From AP-15 sp963772965 (GTDB lineage Bacteria > Pseudomonadota > Alphaproteobacteria > ATCC43930 > CGMCC-115725): 64,000 nt of DNA. Positions 28,763 through 38,101 of this stretch are shown here, in pieces. Numbering within the stretch: the first letter of the stretch is position 1; each line of letters starts with the position of its first letter. Location: contig CAVYZU010000014.1 of NCBI GenBank assembly GCA_963772965.1, forward strand, positions 1-64,000. The letters are read 5' to 3'. Both the position numbers and the translations under genes were made by a program. The notes under the pieces are model-generated. The model saw only the letters and a list, made by a program, of their open reading frames with translations, searched no databases and was not told where the DNA came from.

Positions 28763-30100
28763 TCAGCGAGGCTGCGGCGGCGCCGGCAATCGGGCGAGAG
28801 TGTAGCGCAGCCCGCGGCCCATCCAACGCAGGAACGGGCCAATGCCGGCGAGATGCCGGTAATCGTCGAACTGGAAAAGCACGAACAGCCCGTAGGCCTT
28901 GCGCGGATCGATCGGCCGCAGCAGCCGGATGCGCACGAACATCGTGATGCCGAGATCGGTTAGATGATCGTTGCGCAGCGCCTCTTTCATCGTGGCCGGC
29001 GGTACATCGATCACAAAGTCGCCCTGGTTTTCGACAGCGGCGTCCCGCAGCCGGCCGCGGCGGGGGTCGTAAACGAGGCGTCGCGCGCCCAGGCGAAAGG
29101 CGAAGCCGCGTGGGAAGAGCGCCCATAACAACCAGCGAAATACATTTAGCTTGCGCTCAAGAAGGGCGAGTTCCTCAGCTGTCAGCTCCGCCGCCTCTTC
29201 CTCCGCCATGCGCTGTGTCACCCGCCGCGCGAGTGTCGACGGATTTGCCGGCTGATAGGCTTCGGCCGGGACCGAGGTATAGCTGAAGTCGGAGAGATCG
29301 AGGGTGGTAAAAGGCGGTAGCAATCGCGCCCTCGAGCTCCAATAACGGCAGAGATGCTCGTAGATCGTACGGTAATCGTTGGCCCAAAGACTGTCAGGAC
29401 GACAAAAAACTGCTTGGCTGGCGAACGGCAGGTAGTAATCGATGCTCAGGTTATCGCATAGGCGGCAAGCGTAGTCGACATAGTGGCGCTCCGATCGCAG
29501 CGCGACAATGCCATTATCGTCAAGAAAGCTGTTGACGACGCTCGCCGGCGAATAGCTGCACAATAATATACGTGGTTTGCCGATGCGGTCGGCCAGACGA
29601 CGAACCGCTTTCAAGACTGGCGGCAGCGGCTTGGCGTCGTTGAGATTCAGGATCAGCGCGTTCGGTGTGTCGATCAGCATCAGGCTGTCATCGTTCCACA
29701 TCGGATACGACAATATCGACACGCCTTCGCCGACCGGCAGCCAACGCAGGGCCGGAGTGGCCTTGGCGCGATAGCCGTGTTGGGTCAGATAGCGAATACA
29801 ACCTTGCTCGGCCAAGTCTGGAAACAAATACAACGGATCGGTCCCGAGGCGGCGGATCGACGGCGTATGAAAATGATCGGGATGCTCGTGCGTCACGTAG
29901 ACGTGGGCGCTGGTGGCCAGCCAGTCGAGATCTTCGCTGCTCGGATAATTCTGCAGCCACCAGCTGCGCCAATAAACCGAGCCGACGAGCCACGGGTCGG
30001 TCAGCAGCAATGGGCGCTCGCCGTCGCGATAAACGGCGAGCGAAGCATGACCGAGGGTGCGCGCCTTCAGACCGTGCCCCGGCGAGGCCGCGTCGGTCAC
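28763..30100 (-). CDS. MBL-fold metallo-hydrolase, unknown substrate
   Basis: A 445-residue protein with a metallo-beta-lactamase-fold domain in the first half: TLGHASLAVYRDGERPLLLT, DPWLVGS and the zinc motif THEHPDHFH at about residue 70. The second half has DYYLPFASQAVFCRP and ends in a long basic C-terminal region not typical of lactonases. UlaG-like or CMP-sialate-hydroxylase-like proteins share the layout. It starts with GTG overlapping the stop of the upstream gene by four bases, so it is translationally coupled to the NMT1-like gene. Confidence 0.82.
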   Translation of the reverse strand: MTDAASPGHGLKARTLGHASLAVYRDGERPLLLTDPWLVGSVYWRSWWLQNYPSSEDLDWLATSAHVYVTHEHPDHFHTPSIRRLGTDPLYLFPDLAEQGCIRYLTQHGYRAKATPALRWLPVGEGVSILSYPMWNDDSLMLIDTPNALILNLNDAKPLPPVLKAVRRLADRIGKPRILLCSYSPASVVNSFLDDNGIVALRSERHYVDYACRLCDNLSIDYYLPFASQAVFCRPDSLWANDYRTIYEHLCRYWSSRARLLPPFTTLDLSDFSYTSVPAEAYQPANPSTLARRVTQRMAEEEAAELTAEELALLERKLNVFRWLLWALFPRGFAFRLGARRLVYDPRRGRLRDAAVENQGDFVIDVPPATMKEALRNDHLTDLGITMFVRIRLLRPIDPRKAYGLFVLFQFDDYRHLAGIGPFLRWMGRGLRYTLARLPAPPQPR

Positions 30101-31041
30101 CGGGCAGACGGCGGGTGCGGGATTAACGCCGGCGGATCCTCGCGCACGGCCTCTTCGGCGAGGCTGTTATCGACTGCCTGTTCGAACGAGGCCCCTTCTC
30201 TGACAAAGCCGCCCGAAACCAGGCTCTGCCGCAGACGCTCGTAACCTCCGGGCGGCAAGATCGGGTTGTAGCCCCAAATACCGAGCGAGCGATAGCGCGC
30301 CACCGCGGCGCACATTAGCTGTGGCGAAACGCTCTGAAAATACGACTGGGTAGCCTCGGCCAACGCCTCCGGCGGGTTCGCGTGAAGCCATTTCTGGGTG
30401 CGATAAAGAGCGCGAACCAGCCCTTTGAATTCGTCGCGTTTGGCCGCGAGGACCCGGCGCCGGGTATAGAACGCAGTGTAGGAGGTCGGCCCGCGCGTCG
30501 CCGCGGCGTACCAGATGTGACCCTCGCCGGGGGCGACAAGTTCTTCGACAAAGGGTTGGAATAATTGCACGACGTCGAGCTCGCCACGGCGCAAGGCGGC
30601 GGTGTTGTAGGCCATCGTCCGATCGGGGATGCGCGGCAGTCGGTCGGGGTTTAACCCGGCCTGGCGGAGATCGTGCTGCAGGCACAGCCACGGGGTTGGC
30701 ACCTCGCTGACCGTCGCGACCCGCTGGTTGTAAAGATCAGCAAACGCGAAATCAGGGCGCGGCTCACGACCGACCAGAAAAAACGGATCGCGCGTCACCG
30801 CCTCGCCGATGCAGACGAGGTCACAATCGGGCCGAGCTTCGTAAAGCTGGTTGACCCGCATCGGCCCGCCCCAGCTGACATCGACCGTGCCGGCAAAAAG
30901 CCCGTCCGGCGCGGCGCCGGGCGAAGGCGAGCTGACAAACTCGACCTCGACACCCTCGCTAGCGAACGCGCCAAGCGTAAAGCAAGCGTAGAAAGGCGCG
31001 TAGAATAGGCCGCGCAGCAATTCCTGCAGGATGATCGTCAC
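30097..31041 (-). CDS. NMT1/THI5-like substrate-binding protein without signal peptide
   Basis: A 314-residue periplasmic-binding-protein-fold protein: RGLFYAPFYACFTLGAFASE at the start, ADVSWGGP-like GTVDVSWGGPMRVNQLYEA, SEVPTPWLCLQHDLRQAGL and RGPTSYTAFYTRR. The preferred GTG at 31041 lies five bases after the stop of the amidohydrolase and gives no export signal. The CCCxC motif of true Thi5 pyrimidine synthases is absent. No permease or ATPase gene is adjacent. It is in a three-gene operon with the M20 hydrolase and MBL protein. A cytoplasmic ligand-binding or enzyme role is inferred. Confidence 0.78.
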   Translation of the reverse strand: MTIILQELLRGLFYAPFYACFTLGAFASEGVEVEFVSSPSPGAAPDGLFAGTVDVSWGGPMRVNQLYEARPDCDLVCIGEAVTRDPFFLVGREPRPDFAFADLYNQRVATVSEVPTPWLCLQHDLRQAGLNPDRLPRIPDRTMAYNTAALRRGELDVVQLFQPFVEELVAPGEGHIWYAAATRGPTSYTAFYTRRRVLAAKRDEFKGLVRALYRTQKWLHANPPEALAEATQSYFQSVSPQLMCAAVARYRSLGIWGYNPILPPGGYERLRQSLVSGGFVREGASFEQAVDNSLAEEAVREDPPALIPHPPSAR

Positions 31042-31045
31042 GATC

Positions 31046-32275
31046 TCACTTCGCTGATTTGAGGATGTGGAAGGCGGCGTCTGCGAACACCTGCGCGCCG
31101 AGAACGATGTCGGCCTCTCTGGTGTCCTCGGACCAGTGGTGGCTAACGCCACGCAGGCTTGGGATAAACAGCATCCCCGCCGGCATGCATTCCGACAGCA
31201 CCGCGGCATCGTGGCCCGCCGCACTCGGCATCCGTGTGTGCAAACCCGGCGCCAGATCTTCGGCCGCCGCCTCGATCAATTCTTGAAAGCGTGGATCCAT
31301 CGGGCGCGGCTGGCTGCACGGCAAGGGTTCGATTTCGACCCGGCACGGGCCGGCGCGATCGGCCTCGGCGACAAGCCTGCGGAGGGTCGCTTCGCAGGCA
31401 TCGAGAAAAGCGGAGTCCGGATCGCGGAACTGCAGCTGGATTTCGGCGCGACCGGGAATAACCGACGGCGCATTCGGCTCGATGCCGATGCGGCCAATCG
31501 TCCACACCGTGCGCGGCCCAGCAACCTCAGGAAACCGATCGTGGATTTGCGTCGCAAGCCGCACCATTGCCACCCCGGCATCCTTGCGCCTGATCATCCG
31601 TGTCGTGCCGGCGTGGTTCTGCTCGCCGGTAAAAACGATGTGAAAATTGCGAATGCCGACGATGGTCTCGACGACACCGATCCGCAGCCCGGCGGTGTCG
31701 AGCGTGTCGCCCTGCTCGATATGCGCTTCGAGATAGCCGACATGCCGGCCGGGCTCGACCCGTTCGCGCCGGCGGCCGGCAAATCCGGCCTCCACGAGCG
31801 CCGCGCGCAATGGTGTAGCGGTGTCGCGGCCCTTGACCCGGTCGATCTCGTCCTCGGCGAGCGCGCCGATATAGGAGCGGCTGCCGAGATAGCTGCTGTA
31901 ATGGCCTTCCTCGTCGGCCCAGGCAGCGACCTCGATGCCGAGCCCGGCGCAATTCGGGTCAGTGGCAAACGCGCGAGCGAGTTCCAGTCCATAGATCACG
32001 CCGAGGGCGCCGTCGAGCCATCCGCCATATGGCTGGGTTTCGCTGTGCGAACCGACCAGCAGCCGCCGCTGCGCGCTCCGATCATATCCGATGACATTGC
32101 CGATGCCGTCGATGGTCGGGTCGAGCCCCGCCTCGCGCAGCCGTTCGGCCAACCAATGCCGTAAATCGACGTCGACCGGCGAATAGGTTGGGCGATGAAC
32201 CCCGGTCTTGTAGCGGCCGAATTCGGCGAGCCGCCGGAGATCGGCGATGACCCGTTCGCCATTGATATTCGGCAT
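31046..32275 (-). CDS. M20-family amidohydrolase (hydantoinase/carbamoylase type)
   Basis: A 409-residue Zn-dependent hydrolase of the N-carbamoyl-amino-acid / allantoate amidohydrolase group. Metal ligands are visible in GSHSETQPYGGWLDGALG, in WADEEGHYSS, in NHAGTTRM and in SAAGHDAAVLSECMP. The exopeptidase lid domain lies between. GGAAAG precedes the ATG. Relatives cleave carbamoyl, allantoyl or formyl groups, including the formylaminopyrimidine deformylase of thiamin salvage. With the following NMT1-like gene a pyrimidine-type substrate is possible but unproven. Confidence 0.87.
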   Translation of the reverse strand: MPNINGERVIADLRRLAEFGRYKTGVHRPTYSPVDVDLRHWLAERLREAGLDPTIDGIGNVIGYDRSAQRRLLVGSHSETQPYGGWLDGALGVIYGLELARAFATDPNCAGLGIEVAAWADEEGHYSSYLGSRSYIGALAEDEIDRVKGRDTATPLRAALVEAGFAGRRRERVEPGRHVGYLEAHIEQGDTLDTAGLRIGVVETIVGIRNFHIVFTGEQNHAGTTRMIRRKDAGVAMVRLATQIHDRFPEVAGPRTVWTIGRIGIEPNAPSVIPGRAEIQLQFRDPDSAFLDACEATLRRLVAEADRAGPCRVEIEPLPCSQPRPMDPRFQELIEAAAEDLAPGLHTRMPSAAGHDAAVLSECMPAGMLFIPSLRGVSHHWSEDTREADIVLGAQVFADAAFHILKSAK

Positions 32276-32415
32276 GATCTTTCCGTGCGCCGCAGTGAGG
32301 AACGTTGCTTTCCTCTACCGCCGGTTCGTGCGAATGACAATGAGCGCCGTTCTAGACGGCAGAGGGATGCCCGCTTCGAGACGCGCCTCTAGTTCGCCTA
32401 TCTTTAGCTACTCGG

Positions 32416-34227
32416 TCAGCTCGGCCAGGCGACGGCGTTGAAGTCGTCGATTAGAGCGGCGATCCGCCCGCTATCGGATTGATCCATGATCGCCCGCGCG
32501 CGACGCGTCGCAGCCACCATGTCGAGAGCGCGGATGCGCTGCTTGACGCGCGGGATGCTGCGCGGCGCCATCGACAGGTTGCGCAAGCCGAGCCCGAGCA
32601 GAAGTGCCGTCAAACGCGGCTCGCCGGCCATCTCGCCGCAGACGCTGACCGGCATATTGCGGCGCAAGGCCGCCTCCACCGTAAACTGGATCAACCGCAA
32701 CACCGCCGGATGCAGCGGGTTGTAGAGGTGTGCTACCTGCTCGTCGCTGCGGTCGATCGCCAAGGTGTATTGGATTAGATCGTTGGTGCCGATCGAAAAA
32801 AAGTCGGATTCAGCGGCGAGCAAGTCGGCGGCAAGCGCCGCACCCGGCACTTCGATCATCACCCCCAACGGCGGCAGCGGCTTTGGAACCGGCACGCCGC
32901 GGCGACGCAAGCGGCGGGCGACCTGCTCCATTGCCTCGCGCACGCGGCGGACCTCGCCGGCATGCGTGATCATTGGCAGCAGGATCCGCAGCGGCCCGTC
33001 GGCGGCAGCGCGCAGCATCGCCGCGAGCTGCGGATCGAGGAGACGCCGATCCTGCAATGACAACCGGATCGCGCGCAGACCGAGCGCCGGGTTGTCGGCT
33101 TGGGCATAATGATCGGCGAGCGAGCTAGCGAGCTTGTCCCCGCCGAGATCAAAGGTGCGCACGGTCACCGGCTTGCCCTCCATGCCGCGCACCAGAGCCG
33201 AAAAGACCGCGTATTGCTCTTCCTCGCCCGGCAGGTCGTCGCGGTTCATGTAGAGAAATTCGGACCGAACCAGGCCGAGACCCATGGCGCCGTTGGCGGT
33301 CGCCTGCTCGAGCTCGATGGGGAGCTCGATATTGGCTTCGAGAGTAATTTCCACACCGTCGCGGGTCACTGCCGGCAACCGGCGCAGGCGGTTCAGATAA
33401 CGCCGTTCACGTATCAGCGCGTCGCGCCGGGCTTCGTATTGGATGATGGTCTCGGGCGTCGGGTCGATGATAACCGCCCCCTCGGCGCCGTCGACGATCA
33501 CGGTCGCTTCCGAGCGCGCGTGCTCGATCAGATCGGGCACGCCGAGCACCGCCGGCATACCGAGCGCGCGAGCGACGATCGCTGTGTGGCTGTCGGCGCC
33601 ACCGGCCTGGGCGGCAAAGCCGGCGATACGTTGCGGGTCCATCAGCGCAGTGTCGGCCGGGGTCAATTCGTCGGCAACGATGACCGCGCCCTCGGGCACG
33701 CCGGAGTAGGCGGCGTACGGTTTCTTGATCAGATTTCGGATCAGCCGGGTGCCGACAACGCGGACATCTTCGCCGCGCGCCGACAGATAGGGGTCGCGCA
33801 TTGCCGCAAAGCTGCGGGCGATTTCGTCGATTTCGAGCTCGACAGCGCGCTCGGCATTGATCCGCTGCCGGGCGATACGCTCGCCGGCGCCGCGCACCAG
33901 CCGCGAATTCGACAGCATCGCGACATGCGCATCGAGCAGATACCCGATCTCCTCCGCGGCCAATTCGGGCAGCCCGGAGGTCTTGGCCTTGAGCTTGCGC
34001 AGCTGCTTGAGAGAGGTCTCGACGGCTTCGTTAAAACGGATGCGCTCAGCCGCGATCTCGGTCTCCGGAATGTGGCTCTCATGGACCGGAAGATCGCCGC
34101 CTTCGACGAGATAGGCGGGGCCGATCGCTATACCAGGCGATACACCCAGCCCGGACAGCCGGCATTCCGCGGGTTGCTCAGCGCCACCCGCTGCTTCTTC
34201 CAAATCGGTCGCCTCGTCAGTCCTCAT
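32416..34227 (-). CDS. ptsP: Phosphoenolpyruvate-protein phosphotransferase (EI of a regulatory PTS)
   Basis: A 603-residue enzyme I. It takes phosphate from PEP onto a histidine in GGADSHTAIVARALGMPAVL (H214 by my count) and passes it to HPr. The N-terminal HPr-binding helical domain, the swivel domain and the TIM-barrel PEP domain with LVRSEFLYM, TVRTFDLGGDK and CGEMAGEP are all present. No GAF domain precedes it, so it resembles a plain EI rather than EI-Ntr; the symbol is therefore only approximate (ptsI is an alternative). Its start overlaps the HPr gene by 11 bases. There is no sugar permease gene here, consistent with a regulatory role. Confidence 0.9.
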   Translation of the reverse strand: MRTDEATDLEEAAGGAEQPAECRLSGLGVSPGIAIGPAYLVEGGDLPVHESHIPETEIAAERIRFNEAVETSLKQLRKLKAKTSGLPELAAEEIGYLLDAHVAMLSNSRLVRGAGERIARQRINAERAVELEIDEIARSFAAMRDPYLSARGEDVRVVGTRLIRNLIKKPYAAYSGVPEGAVIVADELTPADTALMDPQRIAGFAAQAGGADSHTAIVARALGMPAVLGVPDLIEHARSEATVIVDGAEGAVIIDPTPETIIQYEARRDALIRERRYLNRLRRLPAVTRDGVEITLEANIELPIELEQATANGAMGLGLVRSEFLYMNRDDLPGEEEQYAVFSALVRGMEGKPVTVRTFDLGGDKLASSLADHYAQADNPALGLRAIRLSLQDRRLLDPQLAAMLRAAADGPLRILLPMITHAGEVRRVREAMEQVARRLRRRGVPVPKPLPPLGVMIEVPGAALAADLLAAESDFFSIGTNDLIQYTLAIDRSDEQVAHLYNPLHPAVLRLIQFTVEAALRRNMPVSVCGEMAGEPRLTALLLGLGLRNLSMAPRSIPRVKQRIRALDMVAATRRARAIMDQSDSGRIAALIDDFNAVAWPS

Positions 34228-34525
34228 TGAATTTGCATTCGATCAAATCGGCGAGCGCGTTTACCGCCTCGGCTGCTTGCGGCCCGCTGGCGCTGAGTTC
34301 GACAATCGCGCCGGCGGCGGCAGCGAGCATCATCAGACCCATGATCGACCGTCCCGAAACCTCGGTGCCATTCTTGCGCACCCGAACATCGGCGTCGTAG
34401 AGCGCGGCCATCTTCACAAAGCGCGCCGAAGCGCGGGCATGCAAGCCGCGCTGGTTACAGATCGTCGCGATCCGACGGACGCGAGCCGGTTGCGGGCCGG
34501 CATCATCGGCTTCGCCGTCGTTCAT
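34217..34525 (-). CDS. HPr-family phosphocarrier protein
   Basis: A 102-residue phosphocarrier. The phosphorylatable histidine is in NQRGLHARASARF (H29), and the regulatory serine target of HprK is in GRSIMGLMML (S60), 31 residues later as in canonical HPr. About 14 residues extend the usual N-terminus. It receives phosphate from EI and gives it to the EIIA encoded directly upstream, overlapping its stop by four bases. It is part of the rapZ-EIIA-HPr-EI run. Confidence 0.92.
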   Translation of the reverse strand: MNDGEADDAGPQPARVRRIATICNQRGLHARASARFVKMAALYDADVRVRKNGTEVSGRSIMGLMMLAAAAGAIVELSASGPQAAEAVNALADLIECKFNED

Positions 34526-34929
34526 TGCCGGGCGTCGGTCAGCAGCTGCGATGCGACGTTAATATATTTCCGACCGGCTTCCTGGGCGCCGAGCACCGTG
34601 CGCTCGAGGCTTTCGTTTTGCCGCAAGCTCGCCAGCTTGATCAGCATCGGCAGGTTGACCCCGGCAATGACCTCGATCTTGGCGCGATCCATGACCGAGA
34701 TCGCCAGGTTCGACGGGGTGCCGCCAAACATGTCGGTCAACAGAATGGCGCCGTCGCCGGTGTCGACTTCGGTGATGCGGCGCAAGATTTCCTGGCGGCG
34801 CTGATCCATGTCGTCTTCGGGGCCAATGCAAACGGCGGCGATCTGGGTCTGCGCCCCAACAACGTGTTCGAGCGCCGCGACGAATTCCGCCGCAAGCCGC
34901 CCGTGGGTCACCAAAACCATACCGATCAT
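34522..34929 (-). CDS. PTS EIIA component, mannose type
   Basis: A 135-residue EIIA of the mannose/fructose-type superfamily. The phosphohistidine is H9 in MVLVTHGRLA. The core has GAILLTDMFGGTPSNLAIS, typical for this family, and VIAGVNLPMLIKL. In Alphaproteobacteria such orphan EIIA proteins lack a permease partner and report the PEP/pyruvate state to regulators. It overlaps HPr by four bases and follows rapZ after 27 bases. Confidence 0.93.
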   Translation of the reverse strand: MIGMVLVTHGRLAAEFVAALEHVVGAQTQIAAVCIGPEDDMDQRRQEILRRITEVDTGDGAILLTDMFGGTPSNLAISVMDRAKIEVIAGVNLPMLIKLASLRQNESLERTVLGAQEAGRKYINVASQLLTDARQ

Positions 34930-34956
34930 CGGTTTCCTCGCTGGGACGGCTGCCGC

Positions 34957-35907
34957 TCAGCCCGGCGCCGCGACAAGCCCATCTGCTTTGGCAGCAGACG
35001 CGGCCGCGGATGGCGGAAGATCGCGATGCGCAAGCTCGGTGCGCCACCCGGCATCGCGCAACTGCGCCGCGAGCCGCTCGGCGACATAAACCGAGCGGTG
35101 ACGACCGCCTGTGCAGCCGATGGCAATCGTCAGATAGGTTTTGCCGCTGATTTCGTAGCGCGGCAGCAGCGGCTGCAAGAGGCGCCACAGGCCGCCGAAA
35201 AAGCAGGGAAAATCGGCGTCAGCCTCGATATGAGCGGCGACCGCCGGATCGCACCCGGTCAGCCCGCGCAACGCATCGATATAGTGTGGGTTTTCGAGGA
35301 AGCGTACGTCGAAAACCAGATCAGCCTCGCGCGGCAGCCCATGCCGGTACGCAAACGATGTGACAAATACGCGCAGCCCACGGGTGTCGAGCGCAAAATG
35401 TCCGGTCAGAAGGCGTTTGAGGCCGGTGGCGTTCAAAGCGGATGTATCGATTACCAAATCCGCGCGGTCGCGCAGGGCAGAGAGCATTTGGCGCTCGCGG
35501 CGGATACCGTCCATGATCGGACGGTCTCCAGCCAGGGGGTGGGGTCGTCGCGTTTCGGTATAACGCCGTTCGAGCCGCTCGTCATCACAATCGATGAATA
35601 GCACACGCAACTCACGCCCACTGCGCGAGACAACACCGGAAAGCGTGTCGAGCATCGTTTCGGCGGCGAAACCGCGGGTCCGCGTATCGGCGCCGACGGC
35701 GATCGCGGGGCCGTCCAAGCCGACATTCTCGATTAGCGCCGGGATCAAAAATGCCGGCAGATTGTCAAAACTTTCGTAACCGATGTCTTCGAGGATCTTC
35801 AGCGCCGTCGAACGACCCGCACCGGACATCCCGGTTACCAAAAGGACGCGGCGACCCGGCACGCTTTTGGTAAATTGGAAAGGTTCTCGACTACCTATGG
35901 TACTCAT
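34957..35907 (-). CDS. rapZ: RNase adapter protein RapZ / YvcJ-type nucleotide-binding protein
   Basis: A 316-residue protein with a Walker A motif TGMSGAGRSTALKILED (about residues 25-41), Walker-B-like FIDCDDERLERRYTETRRPH, and the C-terminal IAIGCTGGRHRSVYVAERL of the RapZ family. In enterobacteria RapZ directs RNase E to small RNAs and senses amino-sugar state; the role in Alphaproteobacteria is less clear. The ATG overlaps the stop of hprK by four bases, so production is coupled. rne is in the same window but not adjacent. Confidence 0.92.
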   Translation of the reverse strand: MSTIGSREPFQFTKSVPGRRVLLVTGMSGAGRSTALKILEDIGYESFDNLPAFLIPALIENVGLDGPAIAVGADTRTRGFAAETMLDTLSGVVSRSGRELRVLFIDCDDERLERRYTETRRPHPLAGDRPIMDGIRRERQMLSALRDRADLVIDTSALNATGLKRLLTGHFALDTRGLRVFVTSFAYRHGLPREADLVFDVRFLENPHYIDALRGLTGCDPAVAAHIEADADFPCFFGGLWRLLQPLLPRYEISGKTYLTIAIGCTGGRHRSVYVAERLAAQLRDAGWRTELAHRDLPPSAAASAAKADGLVAAPG

Positions 35908-36356
35908 GCCCCGATTATAGCGGGAAGCGGGTCAGCCGCCAACGCGCATCGGAGGAGTCTCAGCTTTGCCGCCGCCGACGCCTCGAACGGGGCCAGCGCA
36001 ATCCGGGCGATGGATACGCCGAGAACGGTTTCGCAACCCCGCACGGGCATGCGTTCGACGTCGCGGGAAGCAACCAGATCGGCGATCAGCAACAGCGGGA
36101 CCGGGTCGGCCCTGTCCATCTTGATGATGCCTATCCCGCGGATTTCGATCAGGCCGGCGATCGCTGGCGGCGCCTCGGCAAGGACCCGATCGCCGTCACG
36201 CCACAGTAGGGTCTGATCGTCGGCGACGAGTTGTGCCCCGCCATCGATCAAGCGCAATGCTAAATCCGATTTGCCCGAGCCCGACGGACCCCGCAACAGG
36301 ATCGCACCACCGTCGATCGCCACCGTCGTGCCGTGCACCGGCAACGCCTCGGTCAC
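35904..36356 (-). CDS. hprK: HPr kinase/phosphorylase, short alphaproteobacterial form
   Basis: A roughly 150-residue HprK containing only the catalytic domain. The P-loop is LLRGPSGSGKSDLALRLID, followed by LVADDQTLLW, RGIGIIKM and a CETVLG-type end block. It lacks the N-terminal domain of Gram-positive HprK, as usual in this class. A GTG at 36356 overlaps the chvG stop as GTGA and begins close to the fold, whereas an ATG at 36380 would extend it by 8 residues. It would phosphorylate HPr on Ser in response to metabolites. Confidence 0.9.
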   Translation of the reverse strand: MTEALPVHGTTVAIDGGAILLRGPSGSGKSDLALRLIDGGAQLVADDQTLLWRDGDRVLAEAPPAIAGLIEIRGIGIIKMDRADPVPLLLIADLVASRDVERMPVRGCETVLGVSIARIALAPFEASAAAKLRLLRCALAADPLPAIIGA

Positions 36357-38101
36357 GATTGCGCCGGCAGTCGAATGCAAAACCGCGCGCCGAGAACGGC
36401 ACCGTTCGCGTCCTTGCGGTTTTCGGCCCAGATCATGCCGCGATGCGCCTCGACGATCTGCTTCGATATCGACAACCCGAGACCCGAATGGGTTCCAAAT
36501 TTTTCCCCGGCGGGCCGCTCGCTGTAAAACCGGTCGAAAATCGCCGTCAGCTTGTCATCGGGGATGCCTGGCCCATGATCGTCGATGGTTACGAGCACCG
36601 CCCGTCCGTCGTGGCGCGCTGTCAACCGGATCTCCCCATTGGCCGGGCTAAAAGACACCGCGTTGGCGATCAGGTTCAAAAACACCTGCGACAACCGGGT
36701 TTCGATCCCCGGAACCATCAGCGAGCGGCCGCGCTCCGTCAAATCCAGAACAAGCGGCGGCCCGTCCTCGGCGCGCGTCGCATCATGAACATCGACCAGC
36801 GCCCGCAGCATCGCGGCGATATCGACCGGCCCGAGTTCGAGGCGGCTTAATTCCGCATCCAACCGCGACGCATCTGAAATGTCGGTGATCAATCGGTCAA
36901 GTCGCTCGACATCGTCAAGGATGATCGCCATCAGCCGGCGCTGGGTCGCGGGGTCCTCGATCCGAACCACTGTCTCGACCGCGCTCTTCAGCGAACTCAG
37001 CGGGTTCTTGATCTCGTGGGCGACATCGGCGGCAAAGCGTTCGATCGCGCTCATGCGCTGCCACAGGGCGTCGGTCATTTCGCGTAATGCCCCGGAGAGG
37101 TCGCCGATCTCGTCGCCCCGCCGGGTGAAATCGGGGATCTCGACGCGCGCGCGCCGGCCGCGGCCGCGCTCGGCGGCGGCGGCAAGGCGCCGGATCGGCC
37201 GCGCTATCGTCCCGGCGAGGTAAAGCGACAACAACACGGTGACCAGCAAGGCCACCCCGAAAATGCGCAACAGCTCCAGCCGCACGGTGCGCACATCGGC
37301 CTCGATCTCGTTGCTGCCGGTCGACAGCATCAGCGCCCCCAGCACCTCTTTGTAGCGCTGGACCGGAATTGCAACGCTGAGCACAAGTTCGCCGGTCGAC
37401 GGATCGCGCCTGATCATCTCCCCGATCTCGCCGCGCAACGCGCTCTCGACCTCGGGGTAGTCGGACGCCTGCGGCGTAAAGCTCTCGTGATAAGCCGGGT
37501 AGCGCTTGCGTTCCGGCAATAACTGGACGACCCAGCCATAGATCCGGTTGGCAAGCTGACCCAGCAGTCCGGTTTTGTCGGGTGGTGGCAATTCGGTGAT
37601 CTGAATGGCGCCGCCGGGCCCGCGCAGCACGCGGCTGTCGGCGATGATATCGCCCTTGACATCGAACAGACGCGTCCGGGTTTTGGTCGGAGCGACGAGC
37701 CGCCGCATCATTTGGCGCGCGAGGTCCGGGAGCAGCACCTCGCCTTCGTCCGCCAAGTCGAGCACCGCCCCTTCACCTAGCGCCGCGGCAAAGACCTGGC
37801 CCTGCGTCTTCAGCGACTCGATCTGCTGGCCTACAAGGCTCGCCTGATACTTGCCGAGATAGAGAAATCCGCCGCCAAGCAGCGCCAAGGCCAACACATT
37901 GACCGCGAGGATGCGTAACGTCAGGGGCGAGAAGGGCCGACGCCACAGCCGGCCGCGCCGGCGGCCCACACTCCGCCGACTCGCTTCGGGCGCGGCCGCC
38001 CCGAGTAGTTCGGGACGCCCGATCCCTGTATTTAAATCCGTCTTCGCCGCAGCCGGTGGATCGGCCGGTTCAGCGGTCGCGGTATCGATAGCCGACGCCA
38101 T
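36353..38101 (-). CDS. chvG: ChvG-type sensor histidine kinase
   Basis: An inner-membrane two-component kinase of about 582 residues. TM1 (LRILAVNVLALALLGGGFLY) is followed by a periplasmic sensor of around 210 residues, TM2 (FGVALLVTVLLSLYLAG), a HAMP domain, the H-box DVAHEIKNPLSSLKSAV and the ATPase boxes NLIANAVSFS and DHGPGIPDDK. The frame is open further upstream, but the ATG at 38101 gives only a 32-base overlap with chvI. ChvG/ExoS kinases respond to acid and envelope change via ExoR in relatives, though no exoR is in the window. Confidence 0.92.
   Translation of the reverse strand: MASAIDTATAEPADPPAAAKTDLNTGIGRPELLGAAAPEASRRSVGRRRGRLWRRPFSPLTLRILAVNVLALALLGGGFLYLGKYQASLVGQQIESLKTQGQVFAAALGEGAVLDLADEGEVLLPDLARQMMRRLVAPTKTRTRLFDVKGDIIADSRVLRGPGGAIQITELPPPDKTGLLGQLANRIYGWVVQLLPERKRYPAYHESFTPQASDYPEVESALRGEIGEMIRRDPSTGELVLSVAIPVQRYKEVLGALMLSTGSNEIEADVRTVRLELLRIFGVALLVTVLLSLYLAGTIARPIRRLAAAAERGRGRRARVEIPDFTRRGDEIGDLSGALREMTDALWQRMSAIERFAADVAHEIKNPLSSLKSAVETVVRIEDPATQRRLMAIILDDVERLDRLITDISDASRLDAELSRLELGPVDIAAMLRALVDVHDATRAEDGPPLVLDLTERGRSLMVPGIETRLSQVFLNLIANAVSFSPANGEIRLTARHDGRAVLVTIDDHGPGIPDDKLTAIFDRFYSERPAGEKFGTHSGLGLSISKQIVEAHRGMIWAENRKDANGAVLGARFCIRLPAQS

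Noticed and set aside
27270..29126. A 618-residue open frame antisense to the S41 protease
   Set aside because: It is Arg/Gly/Ala-rich shadow coding of a GC-rich gene; the sense strand encodes a complete PDZ-S41 protease.
30097..31041. Thi5-type pyrimidine synthase for the NMT1-like protein
   Set aside because: The CCCxC motif of these enzymes is not present, so only general fold similarity is claimed.
31067..32164. A 365-residue open frame antisense to the M20 amidohydrolase
   Set aside because: Shadow frame; the minus strand carries all metal-ligand motifs of the family.
33100..34230. A 376-residue open frame antisense to enzyme I
   Set aside because: Shadow of the conserved EI gene, no recognisable domain.
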